DNA from: JAQVEM01 sp964610315
Lineage (GTDB): Bacteria; Actinomycetota; Humimicrobiia; Humimicrobiales; Humimicrobiaceae
Length of the DNA: 64,000 nucleotides
Reading direction: 5' to 3'
Assembly: GCA_964610315.1 (NCBI GenBank)
Contig: CAZSVM010000002.1
Span: 56,390-120,389 of the forward strand
Shown here: piece by piece, positions 34,835-44,305 of the stretch
How the letters are laid out: each line of letters starts with the position of its first letter
Position numbering within the stretch: the stretch's first letter is position 1
Translations under genes and position numbers: made by a program
Notes under the pieces: model-generated
Databases searched by the model: none
What the model was told of the DNA's origin: nothing
The model's input: only the letters and a program-made list of their open reading frames with translations

Positions 34835-35917
34835 TTAATCAACTTCCTCCAATATTTTTTTTCTTATCATATCTGCCCTGATTGAATCAATCCGGTCATC
34901 GGTTATTTTATCACTTATTTCCATATCCAGTATAATACGGGGATTACTTATTTTATTCACTAATTCAAAAAAATCAAAATCTTTTACCCCTTCTATTATA
35001 TCCAGATCAAGACCCAATCTTATTATCGATAACAATTCCAGTGATTCCTCGTATGATAATATTTTAGCATACTTAAGCAAACCAAAGGAACGGTATATAT
35101 TATCTTTGATTCCTAAAAGGTCTTTTTTCTTAAGCTGTATCCTGGCATTTTGTTCATCATCGATTATACCAATGCAAACTGCCTGCATTTCCTCAAGTAT
35201 ATTCTTCTCACCTTTACCCAGTGTAATTTGATTAAAAACCTTAAATAAACTACCGATTATTTCGGACTGCCCTCTGAAATATCCTCTAATCTGACAGCCA
35301 ATCCTGCTTATTCTTCTTACGAAATCAGCTATTCCGGAGCTCACCGCAAGGATAGGAAGATGCGCAATAACCGTTATTCTCAATGCGGTTCCCAGATCGA
35401 ACGGACTGGCTGTAAGATACCCCAGATTTTTATCGAAAGCAAAACTCAGTCTCTTTTCAAAATACTTCTCCATCCTGGCTACTTCATTATATGCTTTAAA
35501 AATATTAAGGCCGGAATACACGCTCTGTATCCTTATATGATCCTCATGATTGATAATTACCGTCAATGATTCTCCCGGGGACGGCCCGGTTCTCACCAAT
35601 AATCCCTCGCCCTGCATTTTGCATGCTATTTCAGGATCCAGCATATAATCTTTAAAAAGCACATCCCTTTGTATTTCTTTTAAATCTTTAACCTTATAAA
35701 ATTGAAAGTCTCTAAATTCTCTTATATCACCGGTATATTTCTTTATTTCTTCCAGCAGGATATTTTTTTCCCGAATACTGCTCATACCTACAAAATTTCG
35801 GTTAGCAAGATTTCTTGCCAATCTGACTCTGGTATTTAAAATAATTTTATTTTTATTATTCTTTTGTCTGCTTCTGCCGGCTTTATTTTCCAGCAGATAA
35901 AATTTTTTACCGGCCAT
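34835..35917 (-). CDS. mcsB: Protein arginine kinase
   Basis: 360 residues of the phosphagen-kinase fold. The nucleotide-binding NTRVRLARNL (28-37), the conserved NHEDHIRIQ loop (123-131) and GTALRITVIAHLP (176-188) are present. The cysteine known to be important in Bacillus McsB, in its YLTSCP sequence, is replaced: here the stretch reads YLTASP with S171. Near the C terminus the region of the phosphoarginine-binding RDxxRA motif reads IDSIRA, lacking the first arginine. It may therefore be active but differently regulated. It overlaps mcsA by 11 bp and abuts clpC. Confidence 0.93.
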   Translation of the reverse strand: MAGKKFYLLENKAGRSRQKNNKNKIILNTRVRLARNLANRNFVGMSSIREKNILLEEIKKYTGDIREFRDFQFYKVKDLKEIQRDVLFKDYMLDPEIACKMQGEGLLVRTGPSPGESLTVIINHEDHIRIQSVYSGLNIFKAYNEVARMEKYFEKRLSFAFDKNLGYLTASPFDLGTALRITVIAHLPILAVSSGIADFVRRISRIGCQIRGYFRGQSEIIGSLFKVFNQITLGKGEKNILEEMQAVCIGIIDDEQNARIQLKKKDLLGIKDNIYRSFGLLKYAKILSYEESLELLSIIRLGLDLDIIEGVKDFDFFELVNKISNPRIILDMEISDKITDDRIDSIRADMIRKKILEEVD

Positions 35918-36446
35918 ATATATTTTCCTCCAGTTTTCTTATCCTATCCCTTATTTTTGCTGCTTCTTCAAAGTTTTCGATTATTATCTCACTTTGGAGT
36001 TTGTTTCTGAGATCCCTTATACTCTTTTCCAGTTTGATTTTTCTACTGGTGTTAACCGGTATTTTGCCTTTGTTCTCCAGGCTTCCCTGAATAGATTTTA
36101 TTATCGGAAATAGTATATCTTTAAATTCGCTATAACAATTGCCGCAACCTACTCTTCCCATTTTCTTAATAGTTTTTAAGTCGATGCCGCAATAGGAACA
36201 TTTTAAGTTCCTGGCGTACTTTAAACTTTTCAAGATTTTCTTATTCCTGTCTGAACCTGTATTCTCATTGCCTTTATGAAAAAATTTATAAAGAATTTCA
36301 GCAAGATCATTATAGAAATCTTCATCATTCAAAAAAGAGAAATCCTTTGCACATTCCTTACAGATATTTATTCTTTCTACTTTGGTGCCCTGAATTTTTA
36401 TCAGATGAATAGTAGCTTCATTATTATAACAAAAATCACATTTCAT
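35907..36446 (-). CDS. mcsA: McsA, zinc-binding activator of McsB
   Basis: 179 residues. Four CxxC pairs are visible: CDFC at the start, CKEC, CSYC and CGNC. They form two zinc modules, and a UVR motif (ENFEEAAKIRDRIRKLEENI) closes the protein. McsA is the partner that switches on the McsB kinase. It is the first gene of the mcsA-mcsB-clpC-disA transcript; the 104-bp gap to lysS holds its promoter, but I see no clear elements. Without a neighbouring ctsR the classical McsA-CtsR regulatory circuit is not evident here. Confidence 0.94.
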   Translation of the reverse strand: MKCDFCYNNEATIHLIKIQGTKVERINICKECAKDFSFLNDEDFYNDLAEILYKFFHKGNENTGSDRNKKILKSLKYARNLKCSYCGIDLKTIKKMGRVGCGNCYSEFKDILFPIIKSIQGSLENKGKIPVNTSRKIKLEKSIRDLRNKLQSEIIIENFEEAAKIRDRIRKLEENIYGR

Positions 36447-36550
36447 ATTTTAATCACCATTCCGGAATAAATTATTTTGTATTTTGCAGAGAAATTATAT
36501 CACCTTTTTTATAAGAATAAACTTAAATTACAGCATAGCATTGTTTATTC

Positions 36551-38116
36551 CTATTCTGGTCTTAAAAGGGGGAAAAGAATTACATCCCTAATGGAACTAC
36601 TGTCGGTAAGTACCATAACCAGCCTGTCAATTCCTATTCCTTCTCCGCCGGTCGGCGGCATTCCATACTCCAGGGCTTTTAGAAAATCTATATCAATTTT
36701 ACCGGTAATTCTTTCTTCTTCGAACTTACTCTTTACCTGGCTTCTAAATCTTACCAGTTGTTCTTTAGGATCGATTAATTCCGAGAAAGCATTGGCAATT
36801 TCTTCTCCTCCAATAAACAGTTCGAATCTTTCGGTTAAATTTTCATTTTCAGGATGCCTTTTTGCCAGAGGGGAAATCTCTATTGGATAATCCTTTATAA
36901 ATGTGGGCTGGATAAGCTTTGGTTCCACTACCGCTTCAAATATTTTATTTATAATCTTACCCTTTCCCCAGTCCTTATCGATCTCGATATCATGACTTTT
37001 TGCCACTGATAACAACTCTCCTTTTGGATTATCAAAGCCTACCTTGATCCGGCCAAGCTTATAAATAGCTTCCAGCATAGTAAGTCTTTTCCACTTCCCA
37101 TCAAGATTAATTTTGTTACCTTTGTAACTTATGGCTAATTTGTCTATGGACTGCCTGGAAACAAATTTTATGAGGTTTTCGGTTATATCCATCATATCAT
37201 TATAGTCCGCATAGGCCTGATAAAATTCCAGCATAGTAAACTCCGGATTGTGCTTATAGGACATTCCTTCATTCCTAAAATTCCTGTTTATTTCAAAAAT
37301 CCTTTCGAATCCACCTATGATCAGCCTTTTCAAATATAATTCGGGGGCAATTCTTAAATAGAGGTCAATATCCAGAGCATTATGGTGAGTTATAAAGGGC
37401 CTGGCCGCGGCACCTCCCGGTATAAGCTGAAGCATAGGGGTTTCAACTTCTTTAAAACCGTTACCATTTAAAAATTTCCTTATGGCATCTATCACTTTAA
37501 TTCTGGTCAGGAATATATCCCTTATCTCAGGATTCACCATAAAATCCAGATATCTCTGGCGATATCTTAATTCTTTATCCTTCAGGCCATGCCACTTCTC
37601 GGGAAGTATTCTTATAGCCTTACTCAGCAGCTTAAAACCGGAAACCTTCAGGGAAAGTTCCCCGGCATGGGTGACAAAAACAGTTCCTTCCACACCTACC
37701 CAGTCGCCTATATCCAGATTTAAAAATTCATCATAATTCTCTTTGCTGATATCTCTCTGGCTTATATATAATTGGATCTTATCAGTAAAGTCTTTTATAT
37801 CCGCAAAAGTAGCCTTACCATGCCTCCTGAAACTCATAAGTCTGCCTGCTATTTTAAAGACAGTTTTTTCATCTTTATCTCCTGCTTTAAGCTGGGAATA
37901 TTTTGCTTTTACATCTGCTATATGGGTATCTTTTTCAAACCTGGTTTCATATATATTCTTACCCTCTTTTTTCAAAGCTTTTATTTTTTCAAGTTTATTT
38001 TTTAATGCTTCGGCCAGAGGCTTCTCAGACTCCAATAAATATTCACTTTTCGAGGTAAGCAGCTCACTGCTCTTATTATTGAGGTCAGAAATATTATCCT
38101 TTTTATTGTCCTTCAT
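36551..38116 (-). CDS. lysS: Lysyl-tRNA synthetase, class II
   Basis: 521 residues. The first about 60 residues are a Lys/Glu/Ser-rich extension. Then come an OB-fold anticodon domain (IAGRLMSFRRHGKATFADI) and the class II core with motif 1 (ETPMLQLIPGGAAARPF), motif 2 (FRNEGMSYKHNPEFTMLE) and motif 3 (GMPPTGGEGIGIDRLVM). It charges tRNA-Lys. It is transcribed after greA (58 bp gap), the frequent greA-lysS pairing. Confidence 0.97.
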   Translation of the reverse strand: MKDNKKDNISDLNNKSSELLTSKSEYLLESEKPLAEALKNKLEKIKALKKEGKNIYETRFEKDTHIADVKAKYSQLKAGDKDEKTVFKIAGRLMSFRRHGKATFADIKDFTDKIQLYISQRDISKENYDEFLNLDIGDWVGVEGTVFVTHAGELSLKVSGFKLLSKAIRILPEKWHGLKDKELRYRQRYLDFMVNPEIRDIFLTRIKVIDAIRKFLNGNGFKEVETPMLQLIPGGAAARPFITHHNALDIDLYLRIAPELYLKRLIIGGFERIFEINRNFRNEGMSYKHNPEFTMLEFYQAYADYNDMMDITENLIKFVSRQSIDKLAISYKGNKINLDGKWKRLTMLEAIYKLGRIKVGFDNPKGELLSVAKSHDIEIDKDWGKGKIINKIFEAVVEPKLIQPTFIKDYPIEISPLAKRHPENENLTERFELFIGGEEIANAFSELIDPKEQLVRFRSQVKSKFEEERITGKIDIDFLKALEYGMPPTGGEGIGIDRLVMVLTDSSSIRDVILFPLLRPE

Positions 38117-38174
38117 TATCGAATACCGTTAAATTATGGTTTTATTTCTTTTTAATTATCTTTTGATTACCATG

Positions 38175-38642
38175 TTATTTGACTTTTATTATCTTCAGTC
38201 TTTTGGTGTCTTTAGGAGTTTTAACCAGCACTTCATCTCCTGTTTTTCTATTTATCAGTGCCATTCCCATCGGGGATTCATCCGAAATTTTATTCTTTTC
38301 GGGGTCGGATTCTATGGAGCTAACTATTTTAAACTCTTTATCCTTTTTTTTATCCATGTCTCTTACTACCACCATCGATCCCAGTTCTACTAATCCTTTG
38401 CTCTTTTTATTTTCTATGATCAGGTGATTGCCTAAAATCTCGTTTATCTGCTCTATCCTGCCTTCTATAAAAGCCTGCTCATTCTTGGCATATTCATACT
38501 CGGAATTCTCGGTTAAATCTCCCCCTGAATTTTTTGCTTCTCTTAGTCTTTCGGCTATTTCTTTGCGTTTGTTGTTTATGAGGTTGTCTCTTTCTTTCAG
38601 CAGTTCTTCATATCCTTCTTTAGTAAGATGATATTCTTTCAT
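38175..38642 (-). CDS. greA: Transcription elongation factor GreA
   Basis: An N-terminal coiled coil with the acidic tip (REAKNSGGDLTENSEYEYAKNEQ) is followed by a C-terminal FKBP-like domain ending SPMGMALINRKTGDEV. It rescues backtracked RNA polymerase by stimulating transcript cleavage. The frame is open to a TTG at 38666, but the ATG at 38642 (MKEYHLTKEGYEELL, 155 residues) matches the family start and has GGGGAG 10 bp upstream. It is the first gene of the greA-lysS transcript. Confidence 0.96.
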   Translation of the reverse strand: MKEYHLTKEGYEELLKERDNLINNKRKEIAERLREAKNSGGDLTENSEYEYAKNEQAFIEGRIEQINEILGNHLIIENKKSKGLVELGSMVVVRDMDKKKDKEFKIVSSIESDPEKNKISDESPMGMALINRKTGDEVLVKTPKDTKRLKIIKVK

Positions 38643-38781
38643 AAATTCTTTTCTCCCCATTTCCAAATTTGCATTGGTATTCTTCAGTATTTATTTCCAG
38701 TACTGAGGTTATTAATAATTTAATTATTTAATTGAGGTATTATATTGTATGAGGTATGAGATGTCAAAAACAAATATTTAA

Positions 38782-39564
38782 TTAACCAAATCTGCCGGTT
38801 ATATAATCTTCTGTTCTCCTATCACCGGGATTGGTAAATATCTTATTTGTGTCATCATACTCGATTAAAGTTGCCGGCTCACTGATTTTTTCGGTAAGAA
38901 GAAAGGCTGCTTTTTGGGATACCCTCGCAGCCTGCTGCATGTTATGGGTAACTATTATTATAGTATAATTTTCTTTCAATTCGTCTATCAGATCTTCTAT
39001 TTTTTGGGTCGAAATTGGGTCCAGTGCCGAGGCAGGCTCATCCATAAGTATTATCTCCGGATTCACGGCAAGCAGCCTGGCGATGCATAATCTCTGCTGC
39101 TGGCCTCCTGAGAGATCCAGAGCATTTGTATTTAATTTATGCTTTACTTCATCCCACAGGGCAGATCTCTTTAAACTATGTTCCACGATTGAATCCAGCT
39201 GACTTTTTGAATACCTTTTATGCAGCCGGGGACCATAAATTATATTTTCATAAATAGTCTTGGGAAAAGGATTGGGCCTTTGGAAAACCATTCCGATTCT
39301 TTTTCTGAGATCCACAACATCTACATTATCCTTATATATATTAATCCCATCGATTATTATTTCGCCTTCTATTCTGGTATTGGGAAGCAGCTCATTCATA
39401 CGGTTAAAAGTTCGCAGGAATGTGGATTTTCCACACCCGGATGGACCTATTATGGCAGTGATGGCATTCTTTTTAATATCCATATTTATATCCGATAATA
39501 CTTTACAGGCTCCATAATAAAATCCGTAATCTCTTACTCTTATTTTTATGTTGTCATCATCCAT
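38782..39564 (-). CDS. pstB: Phosphate ABC transporter ATP-binding protein
   Basis: 260 residues, typical PstB. Walker A GPSGCGKST, the PstB-specific FNRMNELLPN and MVFQRPNPFPKTIYENI, signature LSGGQQQRLCIARLL, and Walker B LMDEPASALDP are complete. It energises high-affinity phosphate uptake. Unusually, it stands alone: pstS, pstC, pstA and phoU are not adjacent. The other subunits must be encoded elsewhere. The 139 bp up to greA and the 177 bp up to purE contain no further gene. Confidence 0.95.
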   Translation of the reverse strand: MDDDNIKIRVRDYGFYYGACKVLSDINMDIKKNAITAIIGPSGCGKSTFLRTFNRMNELLPNTRIEGEIIIDGINIYKDNVDVVDLRKRIGMVFQRPNPFPKTIYENIIYGPRLHKRYSKSQLDSIVEHSLKRSALWDEVKHKLNTNALDLSGGQQQRLCIARLLAVNPEIILMDEPASALDPISTQKIEDLIDELKENYTIIIVTHNMQQAARVSQKAAFLLTEKISEPATLIEYDDTNKIFTNPGDRRTEDYITGRFG

Positions 39565-39604
39565 TTACCAGACTCCAAAATTTATTAATATAATAATCTG
39601 CCAA

Positions 39605-39739
39605 TATGCCGGATATAGGAAACTGGTTAAAAAATCATTAAATCAAGCGGAATGATAGCAGAAACCTTAAAAAAAATTAACCATAAGGTAAGAATTTTAA
39701 CAAAACTTTAATAATTCAATTAAAGTCCCATCCGGCATA
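39605..39739. repeat. Widely spaced 10-bp inverted repeat around the pstB-purE spacer
   Basis: TATGCCGGAT (39605-39614) and ATCCGGCATA (39730-39739) are perfect inverse complements about 115 bp apart, framing the spacer between the purE stop and the pstB start. It could close a long stem in the transcript or be two copies of an operator half. Chance is not excluded. Confidence 0.35.
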
Positions 39740-39741
39740 TT

Positions 39742-40206
39742 TTACTCTGTCAATTTGACTTTATATTCTTCAAGTTTCTCTGCCAGATAATCATACTTCA
39801 GAGCAAGTATTTGAATGGCCAGAATTGCTGCATTTTCTGCACCATTCAAAGACATACAGGCAACAGGAACTCCCGAAGGCATTTGCACAATGGAAAAAAG
39901 AGAATCCAATCCGCCCAGATCCTGAGTCTTAATGGGTACCCCTATTACCGGAATGGTGGTATAAGAAGCAATCACACCGGGAAGATGGGCCGCTTTTCCC
40001 GCTCCTGCAATTATTACTTCTATTCCCTTATCTTTTGCATTCCTGGCGAATTCTCTTGTCTTTTCGGGCATCCGGTGAGCCGATAGTACATTTACTTCAT
40101 AATCTACTCCAAATTCCTTTAAAAAATTCGATGCCTTCTTCATTATCACATCATCAGAAACACTACCCATAACCACAGCAACTTTCTTACCCTCACTAAC
40201 CATCAA
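39742..40206 (-). CDS. purE: 5-(carboxyamino)imidazole ribonucleotide mutase
   Basis: 154 residues. The class I PurE pattern is present: VAVVMGSVSDDVIMKKA, VLSAHRMPEKT with the catalytic histidine, IIAGAGKAAHLPGVIAS, TIPVIGVP and the SIVQMPSGVPVA loop. It moves the carboxyl group within AIR to form CAIR in purine synthesis. No purK is in the window, so it could be a class II-like carboxylase partner-free system, though the sequence looks class I. Its start overlaps the purD stop by 4 bp. Confidence 0.94.
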   Translation of the reverse strand: MMVSEGKKVAVVMGSVSDDVIMKKASNFLKEFGVDYEVNVLSAHRMPEKTREFARNAKDKGIEVIIAGAGKAAHLPGVIASYTTIPVIGVPIKTQDLGGLDSLFSIVQMPSGVPVACMSLNGAENAAILAIQILALKYDYLAEKLEEYKVKLTE

Positions 40207-41519
40207 TCACTCCTTTCCGCTTTTAATGCAATATCTCTTCTGTATTGAATTCCTCTAAAATTTATTTTTTGCACTGCCGAATACACTTTATCTCTTGCTT
40301 CCTTAAAGTCGGTAGCTCTGGAAACAACACCCAGAACCCTACCTCCGTTTGTCACTATATTACCGTTTTTTATTTTGGTACCAGCATGAAATACAATTAT
40401 ATCCTCACTATCCCCAAAGCAATTCAACCCCTCAATCAGGTCTCCGCTGGATGAACTCTCGGGATATCCTTCGGATGCAGCTATAACACAGACACATTTA
40501 TTTCTATCCCAATTTAACTCTTCCCTGCTTAAATTTCCTTCCGCACATTCCAGCAGCAGCGGTAAAAGGTCATCTTCCAGCCTGGGAAGTACAACCTGTG
40601 TTTCAGGATCCCCGAATCTGCAGTTATATTCCAGCAGGTAGGGTTTGCCGCCGCTAATCATTATACCGGCATAAAGGACTCCTTTATATATTATATTTTC
40701 TTTCAGCATTGCCTGGTAGGTAGGAAAAATAATTTTATCCAATATCTGCCTGTAAATCTTGCTTCCAACCATGGGCACCGGACTATAGCTTCCCATACCG
40801 CCGGTATTTTTTCCCCGGTCATTATCAAAAATTCTCTTATAATCCTGGGCGGGAGCCATGGGAATTAACTTTCTACCGTCGCAAAGACATAATACCGATA
40901 CTTCATAACCTTCCAGAAAATCCTCAATTATTATTCTATTTCCTGAGATACCGAACTTATTCCTTACGAAGCAATCTTTTACCGCTTCCACAGCCTGTTC
41001 CCTGCTTCTGACTATCACCACACCCTTTCCCGCTGCCAGTCCATCTGCTTTTATAACCACCGGAAATTTGTTTCTTTCCTTCAAGTAATCTATTGCCTGA
41101 CTATAATTTGATTTTTTGAAAATAATCCCCGGGGGGGTGGAAATATTATTCCTCTGCAGAAATTCCTTGGTAAAAACCTTGCTACCTTCTATGGCAGCAG
41201 CTCTCCTGTGGGGGCCGAAAATCCTTAAATCCTCTTTATCGAAATAATCGACTATTCCCTCTACCAGAGGTGCTTCGGGGCCTACTACAGTTAAATCTAT
41301 CCTCCTGTCTTTTACCAGCTTTATGATTTCGGTAAAATTGTTTTCCGATATACTTATATCTAAACATTCCGCAATCTCAGCAATCCCGGCGTTACCGGGG
41401 ATGGCATAAACTTTTCCTGCCAGTGGACTTTTTGAAATTTTCCAGACCAGACAGTGCTCTCTGCCACCACTGCCTATGACCAATATATCCAAACTTGTTC
41501 CCTTTGCTGCTTCTGTCAA
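40203..41519 (-). CDS. purD: Phosphoribosylamine--glycine ligase
   Basis: 438 residues. The N-terminal ILVIGSGGREHCLVWK, VVGPEAPLVEG, the ATP-grasp part with VIKADGLAAGKGVVI and YNCRFGDPETQVVLP, and the C-terminal VLGVVSRATDFKEARDKVY are complete. It ligates glycine to phosphoribosylamine. Its start overlaps purA by 4 bp and its end overlaps purE, so purA-purD-purE are tightly coupled behind dnaB. Confidence 0.96.
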   Translation of the reverse strand: MTEAAKGTSLDILVIGSGGREHCLVWKISKSPLAGKVYAIPGNAGIAEIAECLDISISENNFTEIIKLVKDRRIDLTVVGPEAPLVEGIVDYFDKEDLRIFGPHRRAAAIEGSKVFTKEFLQRNNISTPPGIIFKKSNYSQAIDYLKERNKFPVVIKADGLAAGKGVVIVRSREQAVEAVKDCFVRNKFGISGNRIIIEDFLEGYEVSVLCLCDGRKLIPMAPAQDYKRIFDNDRGKNTGGMGSYSPVPMVGSKIYRQILDKIIFPTYQAMLKENIIYKGVLYAGIMISGGKPYLLEYNCRFGDPETQVVLPRLEDDLLPLLLECAEGNLSREELNWDRNKCVCVIAASEGYPESSSSGDLIEGLNCFGDSEDIIVFHAGTKIKNGNIVTNGGRVLGVVSRATDFKEARDKVYSAVQKINFRGIQYRRDIALKAERSD

Positions 41520-42853
41520 ACTATAAGTGTCGACCTTCTATTCTGATTAAATAATCTATCCCTTAAAATATCATCTTTTACAATTATTCTGCTTCTTTCC
41601 GCACCCACACTTACCATGGAGACCGGAACTTTTAGAATCTTCTCGATATTTTCTATATAATTACGGGCCTGTACGGGGAGATCTCCAAAATTCTTTACTC
41701 TGCTAATATCTTCATTCCAGCATTTGAACTCCTGGTAAACAGGCTCACATTTATGCAAAATAGTTTGATGGCAGGGCATATCTTTATAAATTTCACCCTT
41801 ATATTTATATCCGGTACATATTTTTATTTTTTTCAGGCCACTCAATACATCCAGCTTGGTCAGGGCAATACTATCTATAGTATTTATCATAATGGAATAT
41901 TTCAATATGACCGCATCCAGCCACCCGCATCTTCTGGGCCTGCCGGTTGTGGTACCATATTCACAACCTCTTTCCCTCAGGTATTGACCTATTTTTTTAT
42001 TTTCCTCGGTGGGGAAAGGACCGGAACCCACTCTGGTAGTATAGGCCTTAACTACCCCAATTATTTCATCCAATCTGTTGGGTCCAACACCGGCTCCAAC
42101 ACAAATACCTCCGGTAATAGTAGAGGAGGAAGTTACATAGGGATAGGTTCCATGATCTATATCCAGCATAGTACCCTGTGCCCCTTCAAATAATACTCTT
42201 TTATTTTCTTCCAGAGCTTCACTTATAAGAAAAGTGGTATCCACTATATACTTATTAATTCGTTTTGCATACTGCTTGTACCGGGTAAAAATTTCTTCCG
42301 GATCCAGCGGTTTTAACCGGTAAATTTTTTCTATTATGGCATTATTTAATTTTAAAGATTCTTCCAGTTTGGTTCTGAATATTTTCAAATCCTGCAGATC
42401 CTGTACCCGGATACCTGTTCTCAGGGCTTTATCGGCATATGCAGGCCCGATACCCTTATGGGTGGTACCTATTCTGGATTTACCCAATCTATGCTCACCT
42501 GCTTTATCCAAAATTATATGGTAAGGCATAACCAGATGCGCATTGCAGCTTATCCTTAAATTATCGGTACTTATACCTTTACTTTCCAGGCTGTCCAATT
42601 CTTCTATTAGCACTTCCGGATTCAACACTACGCCGTTTCCAATAACGCAGGTTACATCGGGATATAAAATTCCCGATGGAATCAGGTGAAGCTTGAACTG
42701 ATTATTTCCCTTTACCACTGTATGTCCGGCATTATTCCCACCCTGGAACCTTACTACCATATTTACATGATTTGAAAGTAAATCAACAATTCTACCCTTT
42801 CCTTCATCACCCCACTGCGAACCAATTATAGCTATACTGGGCATTTCATTCAC
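41516..42853 (-). CDS. purA: Adenylosuccinate synthetase
   Basis: 445 residues. The GTP-binding GSQWGDEGKGR start with catalytic Asp, GGNNAGHTV with His, the IGTTHKGIGPAYADK loop, TTTGRPRRCGWLD and the C-terminal TKLDVL guanine-specificity motif are intact. It makes adenylosuccinate from IMP and aspartate, the branch to AMP. It overlaps the end of dnaB by 8 bp, preserving the dnaB-purA neighbourhood known in Bacillota. Confidence 0.97.
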   Translation of the reverse strand: MNEMPSIAIIGSQWGDEGKGRIVDLLSNHVNMVVRFQGGNNAGHTVVKGNNQFKLHLIPSGILYPDVTCVIGNGVVLNPEVLIEELDSLESKGISTDNLRISCNAHLVMPYHIILDKAGEHRLGKSRIGTTHKGIGPAYADKALRTGIRVQDLQDLKIFRTKLEESLKLNNAIIEKIYRLKPLDPEEIFTRYKQYAKRINKYIVDTTFLISEALEENKRVLFEGAQGTMLDIDHGTYPYVTSSSTITGGICVGAGVGPNRLDEIIGVVKAYTTRVGSGPFPTEENKKIGQYLRERGCEYGTTTGRPRRCGWLDAVILKYSIMINTIDSIALTKLDVLSGLKKIKICTGYKYKGEIYKDMPCHQTILHKCEPVYQEFKCWNEDISRVKNFGDLPVQARNYIENIEKILKVPVSMVSVGAERSRIIVKDDILRDRLFNQNRRSTLIV

Positions 42854-44258
42854 TCCTATCCTCAGTCTGGTAAGGTTTACTTAAATTTGAAAATAATGCA
42901 AATTCCTTATTGAACTGCATTTTTACTTTACCTATAGGGCCATTTCTATGCTTGGCTATTATAATTTCTGCTTTTCCGGTGTGCTTGTTTTCATCTTCCT
43001 CATAATAATCATCCCTGTATATAAATACCACCAGATCCGCATCCTGTTCGATAGAGCCCGATTCCCTCAGGTCTGCAAGAAACGGCCTCTTCTTATCCCT
43101 TTTTTCTACTTCTCTGGAAAGCTGGGATACCGCAATTACCGGGACGTTCAACTCTTTGGCAATACCTTTAAGATTCTGCGATATCTCGGTAATCTCCAGT
43201 ACCTTATTTCCTCTGTAGTTGGCGGTGGACTGCATCAGCTGGAGATAATCAACAATTATTAATTTTACATCATTGGTACTGACCATCATACGGGCTCTAG
43301 CTCTTAGATCCATAACGTTTAAGAATGCAGTGTCGTCTATATAGATTTTACATTCCGATAATCTCTCTACCGCCCTTCCTAACTGAGTCCATTCATTATC
43401 TTCTATTTTCCCTTTTCTTAAGTTATGTAAGTTTATTTTTGATTCTGCGCTTAGTAATCTTTGGGCCACCTGCTGCCTTGACATTTCCAATGAGAAAACA
43501 GCCACCGGAATTTTTTCTCTTAAGGCAATATTCCTGGCTATACCCATAACAAATGAAGTCTTACCCATTCCCGGTCTGGCTGCTATAACAATCAAATCGG
43601 ATTTCTGAAAACCGGAAGTGTAATAATCAAAATCTATATACCCCGACGGTATGCCTGATATATCCGAACTACCCTCATGTAAAACCTCTACCAGCTCGAA
43701 AGCTTCAGTAATCAGATCTTTCATTACTGCAATTCTATCTTTGGAACTCCCTCTGTTTAAATCTTTGTATACGGAAAATATCAGCTGTTGTGCCTTATCT
43801 ACGGTAGACTGTAAATCATCAGGAACCTCGTAACCCATAGTGGCTATTTCGGTAGCAGCATAAATCAGTTTTCTCAAAATAGAATGATTACTTACAATCC
43901 GGGCATAATATCCGGCATTGGCAGCCAGCGGCATGTTGCTTATAAGAGAATGGATAAAAGTTTTTCCTCCTACTTCATCAAGCAATCCTTTCTTTTTAAG
44001 ATGATCCGCTACAGTTATGGGATCAGCCGGTTCCCCTTTTACGTTCAGCTCTACTATGGCATTGAAAACTTCCTGGTTGGATTTCCGGTAAAAATCCCCG
44101 GCGGTTACCAATTCAGCCACTGATATTATGGCATCCCTTGAAATTAACATAGAGCCCAGCAAAGACTCTTCAGCTTCTATATTATAGGGGGGTATCCGTT
44201 CCAATTTGCTGGTGTCCAGAGGAGAAAGATTTCTTTCTTTTTTAATTTGTTCTTGCAT
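42846..44258 (-). CDS. dnaB: Replicative DNA helicase
   Basis: 470 residues. An N-terminal helical domain (PYNIEAEESLLGSML, about 24-125) is followed by a RecA-like domain with Walker A ARPGMGKTS, Walker B LIIVDYLQLM, the arginine-finger region DLRESGSIEQDADLVVFIYR and AKHRNGPIG. No intein is present. It unwinds DNA at the fork. It follows rplI by 47 bp, as in Bacillota. Confidence 0.97.
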   Translation of the reverse strand: MQEQIKKERNLSPLDTSKLERIPPYNIEAEESLLGSMLISRDAIISVAELVTAGDFYRKSNQEVFNAIVELNVKGEPADPITVADHLKKKGLLDEVGGKTFIHSLISNMPLAANAGYYARIVSNHSILRKLIYAATEIATMGYEVPDDLQSTVDKAQQLIFSVYKDLNRGSSKDRIAVMKDLITEAFELVEVLHEGSSDISGIPSGYIDFDYYTSGFQKSDLIVIAARPGMGKTSFVMGIARNIALREKIPVAVFSLEMSRQQVAQRLLSAESKINLHNLRKGKIEDNEWTQLGRAVERLSECKIYIDDTAFLNVMDLRARARMMVSTNDVKLIIVDYLQLMQSTANYRGNKVLEITEISQNLKGIAKELNVPVIAVSQLSREVEKRDKKRPFLADLRESGSIEQDADLVVFIYRDDYYEEDENKHTGKAEIIIAKHRNGPIGKVKMQFNKEFALFSNLSKPYQTEDRSE

Positions 44259-44305
44259 AAATTCTTTTATCTGTCCCCGGATTTAGGTTTTATACTTATT
44301 TTTTC

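Noticed and set aside
36447..36550. CtsR or CIRCE operator upstream of mcsA
   Set aside because: Neither the CtsR heptad direct repeats nor the CIRCE inverted repeat can be seen in the spacer.
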